A DNA stretch of 64,000 nucleotides, taken from NCBI GenBank assembly GCA_004347695.1, contig SLTK01000009.1, positions 623,638 through 687,637 on the forward strand, given 5' to 3'. Under the pieces are notes generated by a model that saw only the letters and a list, made by a program, of their open reading frames with translations, had not been told where the DNA came from and searched no databases. Made by a program: the position numbers and the translations under genes. Below, in pieces: positions 1-10,532 of this stretch (positions are counted from its first letter, which is position 1; each line of letters begins with the position of its first letter). Origin of the DNA: Chloroflexota bacterium. Its GTDB lineage: Bacteria > Chloroflexota > Anaerolineae > Anaerolineales > Anaerolineaceae.

Positions 1-1030
1 CGTTTTCGAACAGGCGCTTCCACATCATAAAAGTCAAGTCGTCGTCGCCGATTAGAATAGGCACGATCGGTGTTACCGAATGGCCAATGTTGAAGCCCAA
101 CTGGGTGTAGGCTTTGCGCATGCGGTCGCCAATGGCATTGACGCGCGCAATACGCTCGGGTTCCTCGCGCATGATCTGCAGCGAGGTTAATGCGGCAACG
201 GTGTTGGATGCCGGAATGCTGGCGCTGAAGATCAGTGAACGGGCAAAATGCTTGATGTAATGGATTACGTTCTCGTCGCCGGCGACGAAACCGCCCAGCG
301 AAGCAAAGGATTTGCTGAAGGTTGACATGATCAAGTCAACACCCTCAGTGATCCCAAAATGGGCCGTAGTGCCGCGTCCGCCGCCCAGAACACCCATCGC
401 ATGGGCATCATCCACCATCAAACGCGCGCCGTATTTTTTCGCCAGCGGGACGATCCCCGGTAAATTGGCAATGTCGCCCTCCATGCTGAACAGGCCATCG
501 ACCACAATCAATTTACCGCTGTCCGCCGGCAAGGATTGCAGCACGCGTTCCAAATGGTCCATGTCGTTATGAACGTAGCGTTCAATCTTGCCGTACCCCA
601 GGCGAGCGCCGTCAACGATGCTGGCATGGTCATCCTTATCAAGGATCACATAATCCCCGCGCCCAACGATAGCGCTAACCGCCCCCAGGTTGGCCTGCAT
701 GCCAGTCGAGAACACCAGTGCAGCCTCTTTGCCGACCCATTCAGCCAGTTCGTGCTCGAGCTGGTGGTGCAGCGAAAGTGTGCCGTTGAGAAAGCGGGAG
801 CCGGTGCAACTGGTGCCATAGCGATCGATGGCCTCGCAGGCGGCCTGCTTGACGCGCGGGTGGGTGGTCAGCCCAAGGTAGTTATTCGATCCGCACATGA
901 TCAAACGCTGCCCGTGGTAAACGACCTCTGTTCCTTCGTTTTCATCCAGGGGTATAAAGTACGGGTACATACCCTGCGCCATGGCCTCTTTTGCCTGCGT
1001 AAATTCAGAACATTTCGAAAAAATATCCAT
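1..1030 (-). CDS. Alpha-oxoamine synthase (KBL/BioF/serine palmitoyltransferase-like), C-terminus cut by window edge
   Basis: A PLP-dependent fold-type I enzyme that condenses an amino acid with an acyl thioester, releasing CO2. The 343 visible residues begin with MDIFSKCSEF and include the family blocks SNNYLGL, TGSRFLNGTL (substrate and PLP pocket), VDDAHAMGVLG (PLP-binding Asp) and STFSKSFASLGG with the Schiff-base lysine. The N-terminal part resembles serine palmitoyltransferase-type homologues (AQGMYPYF and SRFLNGTL) at least as much as BioF or glycine C-acetyltransferase, so the substrate is unsettled. The C-terminal ~50 residues lie outside the window. No biotin, threonine-degradation or sphingolipid partner is adjacent. 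The start ATG is at 1030, and the upstream gap is shared with the divergent ROK kinase. Confidence 0.85.
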   Translation of the reverse strand, partial: MDIFSKCSEFTQAKEAMAQGMYPYFIPLDENEGTEVVYHGQRLIMCGSNNYLGLTTHPRVKQAACEAIDRYGTSCTGSRFLNGTLSLHHQLEHELAEWVGKEAALVFSTGMQANLGAVSAIVGRGDYVILDKDDHASIVDGARLGYGKIERYVHNDMDHLERVLQSLPADSGKLIVVDGLFSMEGDIANLPGIVPLAKKYGARLMVDDAHAMGVLGGGRGTTAHFGITEGVDLIMSTFSKSFASLGGFVAGDENVIHYIKHFARSLIFSASIPASNTVAALTSLQIMREEPERIARVNAIGDRMRKAYTQLGFNIGHSVTPIVPILIGDDDLTFMMWKRLFEN

Positions 1031-1289
1031 GAAACCACCTCAATTTAATGGGATTATTGCTGGGGAATTACTTTACCGGGAATACCCGGAGAAACCACGG
1101 GGATTTTTGTTATACCTGAGGAATCCCACCCGTACTTACTCAAAACGGTTCAAAGAAGCGCGAAACAAACGATTTATGATTATACCCTTATTCAAGCCGA
1201 TACGTTGTTCAGATGGGTACGGATTTAAAAGGCGGGTACAATTTATTGAACATTAAAGCAGGTTGACCCACCGGGGCAAGGAGAAAAGG

Positions 1290-2195
1290 ATGCGCTTATA
1301 CGGCGGAATCGAGGCTGGCGGCACCAAGTTTGTCTGTGCAATTGGCTCAAGCCCGGAAGATATCCGGGCGGAGGTGCGATTCCCCACCACTACACCTGCT
1401 GAGACACTGGGGCGCGCGGTCGATTTTTTCCGCCAATATATGATCAAAACCCGTAACCGGCTTGAAGGGATCGGAATTGGCAGTTTTGGGCCGGTAGATC
1501 TGGACCCCGGTTCGCCCGATTACGGAAAAATTACAACCACGCCAAAAGCCGGCTGGGCGTTCACCGACCTTTGCCGTACATTCGAGCAGGGCACAGCCGC
1601 CCCCGTTATCCTGGACACCGACGCCAATGCGGCGGCTTTGGGAGAAGGGTTTTGGGGCGCCGCTCGTGACCTGCGCGACTATGTCTACCTGACCATCGGC
1701 ACCGGGATAGGCGGAGGATTGGTTGTCCACGGCAAGCCTCATCACGGATTGATTCATCCCGAGATGGGACACGTCCGGCTGCCCCACTCCCGCGAGGACG
1801 ATCCTTTCGACGGAATTTGCCCCTTTCATAGCGACTGCTTTGAGGGATTGGCGTCCGGACCGGCCATTAAGGCGCGCACCAGACAACCCGGCGAGAGTCT
1901 ACCGGCATACCACCCGGTTTGGGAATTGGAGGCCAACTATATCGCTCTGGCGCTGGCAAACCTGGTCTGCACCCTTTCGCCACAGCGGATCATTCTTGGC
2001 GGTGGGGTGATGCAGCAAACTCAACTTTTTCCCATGGTGCGAATGAAAGTACCACTCCTGTTGAACGGGTACATCCACGCCCCGGCAATCCTGGAAACGA
2101 TCGATCAATTCATCGTTCCACCACGGCTGGGCCAGCGGGCCGGCGTGCTGGGAGCGATTGCCCTGGCCCGGCAGACTTTTCACCCCAAGGGATGA
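1290..2195 (+). CDS. ROK-family sugar kinase, fructokinase-like
   Basis: An ATP-dependent hexose kinase of the ROK family, 301 residues, most like the fructokinase branch (ScrK/GmuE). Visible marks are the N-terminal phosphate-binding loop GGIEAGGTKF, the catalytic DANAAALGEG block, the second ATP loop TIGTGIGGG, and the ROK zinc site in the DGICPFHSDCFEG segment, where a preceding His and three Cys bind zinc. I chose ATG 1290 because a clear Shine-Dalgarno (AAGGAGAAAAGG) sits just before it; the earlier in-frame TTG at 1263 has none. The next gene starts 5 bases after the stop, so the two are probably co-transcribed. The real sugar substrate (fructose, mannose or glucose) cannot be read from the sequence. 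Confidence 0.88.
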   Translation: MRLYGGIEAGGTKFVCAIGSSPEDIRAEVRFPTTTPAETLGRAVDFFRQYMIKTRNRLEGIGIGSFGPVDLDPGSPDYGKITTTPKAGWAFTDLCRTFEQGTAAPVILDTDANAAALGEGFWGAARDLRDYVYLTIGTGIGGGLVVHGKPHHGLIHPEMGHVRLPHSREDDPFDGICPFHSDCFEGLASGPAIKARTRQPGESLPAYHPVWELEANYIALALANLVCTLSPQRIILGGGVMQQTQLFPMVRMKVPLLLNGYIHAPAILETIDQFIVPPRLGQRAGVLGAIALARQTFHPKG

Positions 2196-2199
2196 ACGG

Positions 2200-3219
2200 A
2201 TGCCGCAAAATAAACCGCATTTGACATTTTTCTGCGAACTGGGCAGTTTTGACTTATCGGCTTTATCTATCGACCCGGAGATCATCCGTCAGTTGACGGA
2301 GTTGCAGGCAAGTATCAGCCTGGGGCTGCTCGATCTATCCGTGGAACGGGCAAAGGTGGCACGTCAGCTCAACCAGGCCGGCATCCCGCTGCACGCCTGG
2401 CTGTTGCTGCCAATGGAGCAGGGATACTGGTTCAACCTAGACAATGCTCCCCAGGCGCTGCAGCGCTATCAAGATTTCAAACAGTGGACGCTGGAAAACG
2501 GGCTTCATTGGGAAGCAGTTGGCCTGGATATCGAACCCGACATTCGACTGATGCGATCCTTCGAACAGGGACTGGCAGCGGGAATAGCTGCAGTGTTGCG
2601 CCGCTTGCTTGCCAGACCGGCAGGTAAAAATGCAAAGAATCACTACCTGCAATTGGTGCAAACCATCCAAAATGACGGTTGGAAGGTGGAAAGTTACCAA
2701 TTTCCACTGATCGTCGACGAACGTTGCGCTCGATCCAATTTTATTCAAACGCTTGGCAGAATTATCGATCTGCCGGTCAACCGGGAAGTATTGATGCTGT
2801 ATTCCAGCTTCTTTCGTCCTCATGGCGCTGCCATCCTGGCCAGCTACGCCAGCGAAGCGGGCGGAATTGGGCTGGGGGTTACCGGCGGCGGGGTGGATAC
2901 CGGCGACCTGGTTGACGCACGACCGCTGGACTGGAATGAACTCCAACGCGACCTGCTCTTAGCTTCACGGTTTTCGGATCAGTTCTATATTTTCAGCCTG
3001 GAAGGCTGTGTCCGGCAAGGGTTTCTTGAAAAAATCAGCCAGTTGGACTGGAGCCAGAAAGTAATGCTGCCATCCGCGGATACCCAACGCATCCGGCGAT
3101 ATCGCACATTCATGCGAGCATTTCTTTGGATAACAACACACCCATGGCTGCTGATTGGCTTACTGGTCATCCCCATGCTGTTTTGGCGCTGGCTGCGCCG
3201 CTGCCGCGGAAGGACTTAA
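2200..3219 (+). CDS. Unknown protein with probable TIM-barrel-like domain and C-terminal membrane anchor
   Basis: A 339-residue protein I do not recognise by name. The body contains the segment AVGLDIEPDIR, where the Asp-x-Glu arrangement after a hydrophobic strand is reminiscent of the catalytic strand of GH18-type or other glycoside-hydrolase-like TIM barrels. It also contains HAWLLLPMEQGYW and a Gly-rich run GGIGLGVTGGGVDTGDL. A single hydrophobic helix near residues 312-330 (WLLIGLLVIPMLFW) followed by RWLRRCRGR suggests a tail anchor with the basic end in the cytoplasm. It follows the ROK kinase by 5 bases, so a sugar-related role is possible but unproven. ATG 2200 was chosen over an in-frame TTG at 2158 inside the kinase gene. 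It meets rpiB tail to tail with a 4-base overlap. Confidence 0.7.
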   Translation: MPQNKPHLTFFCELGSFDLSALSIDPEIIRQLTELQASISLGLLDLSVERAKVARQLNQAGIPLHAWLLLPMEQGYWFNLDNAPQALQRYQDFKQWTLENGLHWEAVGLDIEPDIRLMRSFEQGLAAGIAAVLRRLLARPAGKNAKNHYLQLVQTIQNDGWKVESYQFPLIVDERCARSNFIQTLGRIIDLPVNREVLMLYSSFFRPHGAAILASYASEAGGIGLGVTGGGVDTGDLVDARPLDWNELQRDLLLASRFSDQFYIFSLEGCVRQGFLEKISQLDWSQKVMLPSADTQRIRRYRTFMRAFLWITTHPWLLIGLLVIPMLFWRWLRRCRGRT

Positions 3220-3668
3220 CCCAACTGACGCTGTTCAATGGCTTTGACTTTGCCAAAACGGCGCTGGAAGCGCTCATTCTGAGAAAAGGTTGCCCCTAAA
3301 AAGGCTTTAACGATCTCTTTGGCCAGCTCGACGCCAACAATCCGCGCGCCAAGGCACAAAAGGTTGACATTGTCGTGCTCGACTCCCTGGTGCGCCGAAT
3401 AAGTATCGTGACTTAGCGCGGCATACACGCCTTTGATCTTGTTGGCAGCCACGCACGCGCCTACCCCCGACCCGCACACAACGATCGCCCGGTCAACTTC
3501 GCCGCGCTGCACCGCCAGGCCTGCTTTTTCGGCATAATCCGGGTAATCGACCGGGGTGGCATCCATGGTGCCAAGGTCCACCACTTCATGGCCAAGGCAT
3601 TGCACCAGTTCGATGATGTCCTTCTTCAGCGGAAAACCGCCATGATCACAGGCAATGGCTATGCGCAT
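3216..3668 (-). CDS. rpiB: Ribose-5-phosphate isomerase B
   Basis: Interconverts ribose 5-phosphate and ribulose 5-phosphate in the non-oxidative pentose phosphate pathway. At 150 residues it is full length for RpiB. It shows the N-terminal AIACDHGGFPLK phosphate-binding segment, the VVCGSGVGACVAANK active-site block with the base cysteine, and the CLGARIVG segment that closes the dimer interface. The gene lies 11 bases downstream of transketolase on the same strand, so the two pentose-phosphate enzymes form a two-gene operon. The RpiB/LacAB fold also covers allose and galactose 6-phosphate isomerases, but the transketolase neighbour favours ribose phosphate. Confidence 0.95.
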   Translation of the reverse strand: MRIAIACDHGGFPLKKDIIELVQCLGHEVVDLGTMDATPVDYPDYAEKAGLAVQRGEVDRAIVVCGSGVGACVAANKIKGVYAALSHDTYSAHQGVEHDNVNLLCLGARIVGVELAKEIVKAFLGATFSQNERFQRRFGKVKAIEQRQLG

Positions 3669-3679
3669 CCTATCCTCGC

Positions 3680-5689
3680 TTATTCTCTGCCCAACAATTT
3701 GCGGGCTACATCGGCAACATGTTCAGGCGTGAAGCCCAATTCCGCAAAAATCTTTTTGTAAGGCGCTGAAGCTCCATACCGGTTCAAGGTTACGGTCTGG
3801 CCGGCGCAGCCGGTGTAGCGTTCCCAGCCCTGCGCGATCCCGGCTTCTACTGCCAGCCGGGTCGTTATCGCCCGCGGCAGCACGCTTTCTTTGTAAGCAT
3901 CATCCTGCTTCTCGAATAAGTTCCAACTGGGGAATGAAACCAGGCGAACGCGAACGCCTTCCGCTGCCAACGCGCGGCCGGCGTTGACGATCAAGTCCAC
4001 CTCGGTGCCGGATGCCATGAGAATGAGCTGCGGTTCCCCGCCCCCCAGATCAGCCAGAATGTAAGCACCGCGGGCCAGGCCCTCGGCAGAGGCAAATTCA
4101 TTCCGGGCCAGTACGGGTACCGGCTGGCGCGATAGCAGTAAAGCGGTGGCGGACTTGTTAAGAACGGCCTGTCGCCAGGCCTCGCGCACTTCATTGGCAT
4201 CCGCCGGGCGGATGACGCTCAAATGGGGGATGGCGCGCAAAGCTGCCAGGTGTTCCACCGGCTGGTGAGTTGGTCCGTCTTCGCCCAGCCCAACGCTGTC
4301 ATGAGTGAAAACCCAGATGCTGTGATATTCCGAAAGCGCCGAAAGACGTATTGCCGGCCGCATATAATCGGAAAACACTAAAAACGTTCCGCCGTAAGGA
4401 ACCAAACCGCCGTGTAAAGCAATGCCATTGGTCAGCGATCCCATGGCGTGTTCGCGCACGCCAAAGTGGATGTACCGCCCGTCGCGAGCATCCGGCTGAT
4501 AGGCGTGGCTGTTGTTGATCCAGGTATTGTTCGAAGGGGTCAGGTCGGCTGAACCGCCGATGAGTTCCGGCAAACGGCCAGCCAGGGCATTGATCACCTT
4601 GCCGGAGGCAGCGCGGGTGGCCATACCCTTCGGATCAGCGTCAAATTTGGGCAGGTCCAAATCCCACCCGGCGGGCAGTTGACCGGCCATGCGGCGGTCG
4701 AATTGGGCTGCCAGGTCAGGGTACTCGCGGCGGTAAGCCGCAAACCGTTTCTGCCAGGCGTTTTCCGCCCTTTTTCCGGCCGTCACAGCTTTGCGAAAGA
4801 ACTTGAGCACATCATCGGGGATGTAAAAATCGGGTTCCAGCGGCCATCCCAGCTTTTCCTTGGCACCGCGCAGTTCATCCACGCCAGGCGGTTCCCCGTG
4901 GGCTTTGTTGGTGTCCTGACGGGTTGGCAGACCGTAACCGATGTGAGTACGGCAGAGGATGATCGAGGGGCGCGGATCTTTTTTAGCCTTGCGAATGGCG
5001 CGGTCAATGGCGGTCACATCGTTGCCATCGGCCACGCGCTGCACGTGCCAGCCGTAGGCCTCGAAGCGCTTGCCACGGTCTTCGGTAAATGACAGGTCAG
5101 TGGGGCCATCAATTGAAATGTGATTGTCGTCATAAAGGTAAATAAGCCGGCCCAGTTTAAGGTGCCCGGCCAGCGAAGCAGCTTCAGAAGTTACCCCCTC
5201 CATCAAGTCGCCGTCGGTAACGATGGCATAAATGAAATGGTCCACAACCGGGTGCATTGGACGGTTGAACTCGATCTCCAAATGGGTCTCAGCGATCGCC
5301 ATGCCAATGCCGTTGGCGAAACCCTGCCCGAGCGGGCCGGTAGTGGTCTCGACCCCGGGGGTCAACCCGTATTCCGGGTGACCGGGCGTCAGGCTGCCCC
5401 ACTGGCGAAAAGCCTTAAGCTCATCCAGCGGCAAGTCATACCCGGTCAGGTGCAGCAGCGAATACAAGAGCATCGAACCATGCCCACCGGAAAGAATAAA
5501 GCGGTCGCGGTCTGGCCATTTCGGATTGACTGGATTGTGCTTTAGATGGCGCGTCCAGAGGGTGTAGGCAATGGCAGCAGTACCCATCGGCAGGCCGGGG
5601 TGTCCGGAATTGGCTTTTTGCACGCCATCGGCCGATAAAAACCGGATGGTATTGATCGCTTTTTCTTCTAAAGTGGAGGTGGGTGCCAT
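3680..5689 (-). CDS. tkt: Transketolase
   Basis: A thiamine-diphosphate enzyme that moves two-carbon ketol units between sugar phosphates. It is 669 residues, the usual length for a single-chain bacterial transketolase. Visible motifs are SGHPGLPMG near the N-terminus, the ThDP/Mg motif VTDGDLMEG ending near DDNHISIDG, the catalytic glutamate in [10 protein letters not shown] of the pyrimidine domain, and the [14 protein letters not shown] loop. The C-terminal transketolase domain is complete (AIAQGWERY onward). It is the first gene of a tkt-rpiB operon. The start ATG at 5689 follows a weak, AG-rich ribosome-binding region. Confidence 0.96.
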   Translation of the reverse strand: MAPTSTLEEKAINTIRFLSADGVQKANSGHPGLPMGTAAIAYTLWTRHLKHNPVNPKWPDRDRFILSGGHGSMLLYSLLHLTGYDLPLDELKAFRQWGSLTPGHPEYGLTPGVETTTGPLGQGFANGIGMAIAETHLEIEFNRPMHPVVDHFIYAIVTDGDLMEGVTSEAASLAGHLKLGRLIYLYDDNHISIDGPTDLSFTEDRGKRFEAYGWHVQRVADGNDVTAIDRAIRKAKKDPRPSIILCRTHIGYGLPTRQDTNKAHGEPPGVDELRGAKEKLGWPLEPDFYIPDDVLKFFRKAVTAGKRAENAWQKRFAAYRREYPDLAAQFDRRMAGQLPAGWDLDLPKFDADPKGMATRAASGKVINALAGRLPELIGGSADLTPSNNTWINNSHAYQPDARDGRYIHFGVREHAMGSLTNGIALHGGLVPYGGTFLVFSDYMRPAIRLSALSEYHSIWVFTHDSVGLGEDGPTHQPVEHLAALRAIPHLSVIRPADANEVREAWRQAVLNKSATALLLSRQPVPVLARNEFASAEGLARGAYILADLGGGEPQLILMASGTEVDLIVNAGRALAAEGVRVRLVSFPSWNLFEKQDDAYKESVLPRAITTRLAVEAGIAQGWERYTGCAGQTVTLNRYGASAPYKKIFAELGFTPEHVADVARKLLGRE

Positions 5690-6004
5690 GATTATTTCCT
5701 TGATGGTGATAAATGCAGATCATCGGATTCCGCCATACCGGCGAAGCGCCTGAGCAACTAACGATTCTACCATTTTAACCAGAGTGAATAAAAAAATGAT
5801 GGGCGTTTTGGCAGGATTGATGTAAGTGATAGGGACACCGGTTGCTGAGCCTGTCGAAGAACCGGTTGCTGCCCGCACTCACAGCGTGCCCGATTGGCGA
5901 ACTGCACCCTACAGCTACGCTTTGCAAATAAACAGGTGCGCTGCCCACAGTGTCCTGCAGAAAGCGCACCTATAGGTTATCGAACCGAACAGGTATCGAA
6001 ATGT
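5690..6004. repeat. Gene-free stretch with a GTCGAA-type dispersed repeat
   Basis: The 315 bases between transketolase and copA hold no convincing ORF. At about 5839-5874 the phrase ACCGGTTGCTG occurs twice, flanking AGCCTGTCGAAGA, which is part of a short repeat seen in many bacterial intergenic regions (CTTCGACAGGCTCAG type). No clear terminator hairpin with a T run was found for the copA transcript that ends here. Confidence 0.4.
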
Positions 6005-8443
<2,439 letters not shown>

Positions 8444-8509
8444 TCAATGCTCCTGAAATGAAGGACACTAAAATAAACCATCCATAAATTGGTTTTCAAA
8501 ATAGTTTCG

Positions 8510-8548
8510 GTCCAAAGGCACTCCCCATTTCAGGCAGCGCCTTTGGAC
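8510..8548 (-). terminator. Intercistronic hairpin between copZ and copA
   Basis: A perfect 10-bp inverted repeat (GTCCAAAGGC at 8510-8519 and GCCTTTGGAC at 8539-8548) separates copZ from copA. It has no T run on the minus strand, so it looks more like a transcript-stabilising or partial read-through hairpin than a full terminator. It could raise copZ mRNA over copA mRNA. Confidence 0.5.
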
Positions 8549-8563
8549 TAAGGTCTGCCAGGC

Positions 8564-8770
8564 TTATTTCTGGGCGGGATAATTGATCTCTGCAAGCAGA
8601 GATTCAATTTTTTCTTCCGAGGCCGGGGCATCGAATGTCACCACGACCTTCTTGGTTTCCATATCCGCGCTGACGTTTTGCACACCAGCCAGATCGCTCA
8701 CTTCCATTTTGATGGTGTGAACGCAGTGGCCGCAATGAATGGCAGGGACGGTATAGGTTACAGTGGACAT
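8564..8770 (-). CDS. copZ: Copper chaperone, HMA domain
   Basis: A 68-residue soluble heavy-metal-associated domain, the standard size for CopZ. The metal site is IHCGHC with Cys13 and Cys16, preceded by the beta-strand TYTVPA. The family binds Cu(I) in the cytoplasm and delivers it to the N-terminal domains of CopA. It sits between the CsoR-type repressor (26 bases upstream) and copA (120 bases downstream). The CGHC site, in place of the more common C-x-x-C variants, occurs in other CopZ and HMA proteins. Confidence 0.92.
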   Translation of the reverse strand: MSTVTYTVPAIHCGHCVHTIKMEVSDLAGVQNVSADMETKKVVVTFDAPASEEKIESLLAEINYPAQK

Positions 8771-8796
8771 GAAAGGTTCCTCCTTGGGGAATAAAA

Positions 8797-9066
8797 CTAA
8801 ACTTTTGTAGCTGCTTCGAAGACCTCAGCTATTTCTTTGAGAACGCGCTCCCGCTCATCCGGATCTTCGCCGCGTACCGCGCCAATCAAGCAACTGTTCA
8901 GGTGTCCCTCCAGCAACATGGAGCTGACACGGTTCAAAGCGGATTGGACAGCCTGGATCTGGCGGATGATGTCAATACAATAAACATCGTCATCCACCAT
9001 GCGCTGGATGCCGCGCAGGTGTCCTTCGGCAGTTTTCAGGCGAGTCATTACTTGCGGGTCTTTCAT
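8797..9066 (-). CDS. csoR: CsoR-family copper-sensing repressor
   Basis: An 89-residue all-helical DUF156 repressor. The Cu(I) ligand set is visible as Cys30, His55 and Cys59; the spacings of 25 and 29 residues match the Cys45-His70-Cys74 arrangement of B. subtilis CsoR. This fingerprint separates it from the nickel sensor RcnR and the formaldehyde sensor FrmR. It leads the csoR-copZ-copA operon and has a G/C-run palindromic operator just upstream. The family releases DNA when copper binds, so the operon is expected to be copper-induced and autoregulated. Confidence 0.93.
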   Translation of the reverse strand: MKDPQVMTRLKTAEGHLRGIQRMVDDDVYCIDIIRQIQAVQSALNRVSSMLLEGHLNSCLIGAVRGEDPDERERVLKEIAEVFEAATKV

Positions 9067-9079
9067 TGGTTCTCCTTTG

Positions 9080-9105
9080 CCCCACCCCTGGTGGGGGGGG
9101 GTATA
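9080..9105 (-). promoter_or_regulatory. Probable CsoR operator (GC-run pseudopalindrome)
   Basis: CCCCACCCC and GGTGGGGGGGGG halves around CTG form the G-tract pseudopalindrome typical of CsoR operators, ending in GTATA. It covers the predicted transcription start of the copper operon, just downstream of the -10 hexamer, where bound repressor would block RNA polymerase. Confidence 0.65.
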
Positions 9106-9110
9106 GTCAA

Positions 9111-9139
9111 ATCATACTAACCCGATCCTATTTTGTCAA
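9111..9139 (-). promoter_or_regulatory. Sigma-70-type promoter of csoR-copZ-copA
   Basis: Read on the minus strand: TTGACA (9139-9134), a 17-base spacer, then TATGAT (9116-9111). The expected start lies near 9104, at the edge of the operator, and the csoR start codon is at 9066. Confidence 0.65.
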
Positions 9140-9160
9140 GAGGTAAAACCAGATTTTATC

Positions 9161-9189
9161 TTGACAGGGGTCCCCTTCCCTCATACCAT
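9161..9189 (+). promoter_or_regulatory. Promoter of the tlpA-like operon, probably leaderless
   Basis: TTGACA (9161-9166), a 17-base spacer and TACCAT (9184-9189). The ATG of the next gene starts 7 bases after the -10 hexamer, so the predicted transcription start falls on the start codon itself, and there is no Shine-Dalgarno. Confidence 0.5.
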
Positions 9190-9195
9190 TGAAGC

Positions 9196-9753
9196 ATGAA
9201 CAGCTACCGGCTCAAATGGAACTGGATATCGGCGGGGATTCTATTGCTTTCGGCTATTTGGATAGGGCTTACGGCAGCCTTCGCCCCGGCGACCACCGGC
9301 GGAGCTACCCCCTTTCCGCGAGTCGGTTTCTCGGCCCCCGATTTCGAATTATCCGGGCTGGATGGCAGCGCCGTGAAATTGAGTGATTTCCGCGGTAAGG
9401 TGGTGTTTCTCAATTTCTGGGCCAGTTGGTGCCCGCCGTGCAGGGCAGAAATGCCCGCCATTCAAAAACTTAGCTCGGTTTACCCGCCCGAACAGGTCGC
9501 CATCTTCGGCGTAAATGCCACCAGCCAGGATAATCTGGATGATGTACAGGCGTTCATCGCTGAGTATGGATTGACCTTTCCCGTTTTACTGGATATCGAT
9601 GGCAGTGTAAATCGCACCTATCAGATCCAGGCGCTGCCTACCTCGTTTTTTATCGATGCCGAAGGGAAAATCCGGAAAGTGGTCATTGGAGGCCCCCTGA
9701 CTGAAGCCATGATGCGCGCGGAAATCGCTCAATTGGTCGAGGAGCTGCCCTGA
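9196..9753 (+). CDS. TlpA/ResA-like thiol-disulfide oxidoreductase, membrane-anchored
   Basis: A 185-residue redoxin with an N-terminal membrane anchor (about residues 9-30) and a thioredoxin-like domain outside the cytoplasmic membrane. The active site is WASWCPPCRAEMPA with Cys79 and Cys82, the CPPC form seen in TlpA and ResA proteins of cytochrome maturation. The cis-proline region is visible in QALPTSFFID. The stop codon overlaps the start of the Lgt-like gene (TGATG), so translation is coupled. It begins with no Shine-Dalgarno just behind a promoter. The partner protein is unknown. Confidence 0.88.
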   Translation: MNSYRLKWNWISAGILLLSAIWIGLTAAFAPATTGGATPFPRVGFSAPDFELSGLDGSAVKLSDFRGKVVFLNFWASWCPPCRAEMPAIQKLSSVYPPEQVAIFGVNATSQDNLDDVQAFIAEYGLTFPVLLDIDGSVNRTYQIQALPTSFFIDAEGKIRKVVIGGPLTEAMMRAEIAQLVEELP

Positions 9754-10532
9754 TGTTACCGATCATTCAAATCGGCCCAGTGGTGCTGCAAACCCCCTTC
9801 CTGATCCTGATCATGGGCGTTTGGCTGGGGTTGACCGCTTCCGAACGGTATGCACGCCGTCAGGCTTATGATGCTAACCGCCTTTCCGATCTTGTCCTGA
9901 TCGGTCTGGTAGCCGGATTACTTGGCGCGCGCCTGTCTTATGTAGCCCTTCAACCGGCAGCTTTTGACGGCAACCTCTTGAGCATCTTATCACCCACCCC
10001 GACCATGTTGGATCCGCTCGGCGGTATGGTGGTTGGAATTCTTACAGCCGTAATCTATGCGCAACGCAAAAAGCTGCCGCTCTGGCAAACGCTGGATGCG
10101 CTGACCCCTGGTCTGGCGGTGTTTTTTATTGCCCTGGGGATCGCTCACCTGGCCTCCGGTGAGGCATTTGGCGCAAAGACCAATCTGCCCTGGGGATTTA
10201 ATCTGTGGGGAGAAACGCGGCATCCAGCGCAAATTTATGAAATACTAGGAGCAACTGCCAGTTTGGTCGTCGTTTATCGCTTGCATGCGGCAAAGCACGG
10301 ACCGGCCGGTGTATTTTTTCTCGGGTGGGCAGCGCTTACCGCCTTTACACGTATTTTCCTGGAAGCCTTTCGCGGGGACAGCCTGATGTGGCCCGGAGGC
10401 CTGAGACCGGCTCAGGTTGGCGCCTGGCTGGTCCTGGCAATCGTGTTGATCCTCCTGGGCAAACGCTGGCAGGAAGTCCAAACACCGGGCACACCGGAAA
10501 CCGCAAGCATCGATTCGCGGGTGGAGCCATGA
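9753..10532 (+). CDS. Lgt-like (prolipoprotein diacylglyceryl transferase family) membrane protein with altered core
   Basis: 259 residues with about seven hydrophobic helices. The order of segments matches the Lgt fold: an N-terminal helix after IGPVVLQTPF, a GLLGARLSYV helix, then ETRHPAQIYE, which corresponds to the RHPSQLYE segment of Lgt. The canonical HGGLLG motif carrying the essential histidine is replaced by DPLGGMVVG, so ordinary diacylglyceryl transfer is doubtful. It is translationally coupled to the TlpA-like redoxin and overlaps the SDR by ATGA. It may be a paralogue serving the redoxin or another lipid-modifying step; the true lgt is probably elsewhere. Confidence 0.75.
   Translation: MLPIIQIGPVVLQTPFLILIMGVWLGLTASERYARRQAYDANRLSDLVLIGLVAGLLGARLSYVALQPAAFDGNLLSILSPTPTMLDPLGGMVVGILTAVIYAQRKKLPLWQTLDALTPGLAVFFIALGIAHLASGEAFGAKTNLPWGFNLWGETRHPAQIYEILGATASLVVVYRLHAAKHGPAGVFFLGWAALTAFTRIFLEAFRGDSLMWPGGLRPAQVGAWLVLAIVLILLGKRWQEVQTPGTPETASIDSRVEP

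Noticed and set aside
4679..5545. Two plus-strand frames opposite the tkt gene
   Set aside because: Transketolase motifs are continuous on the other strand; the frames lack homology.
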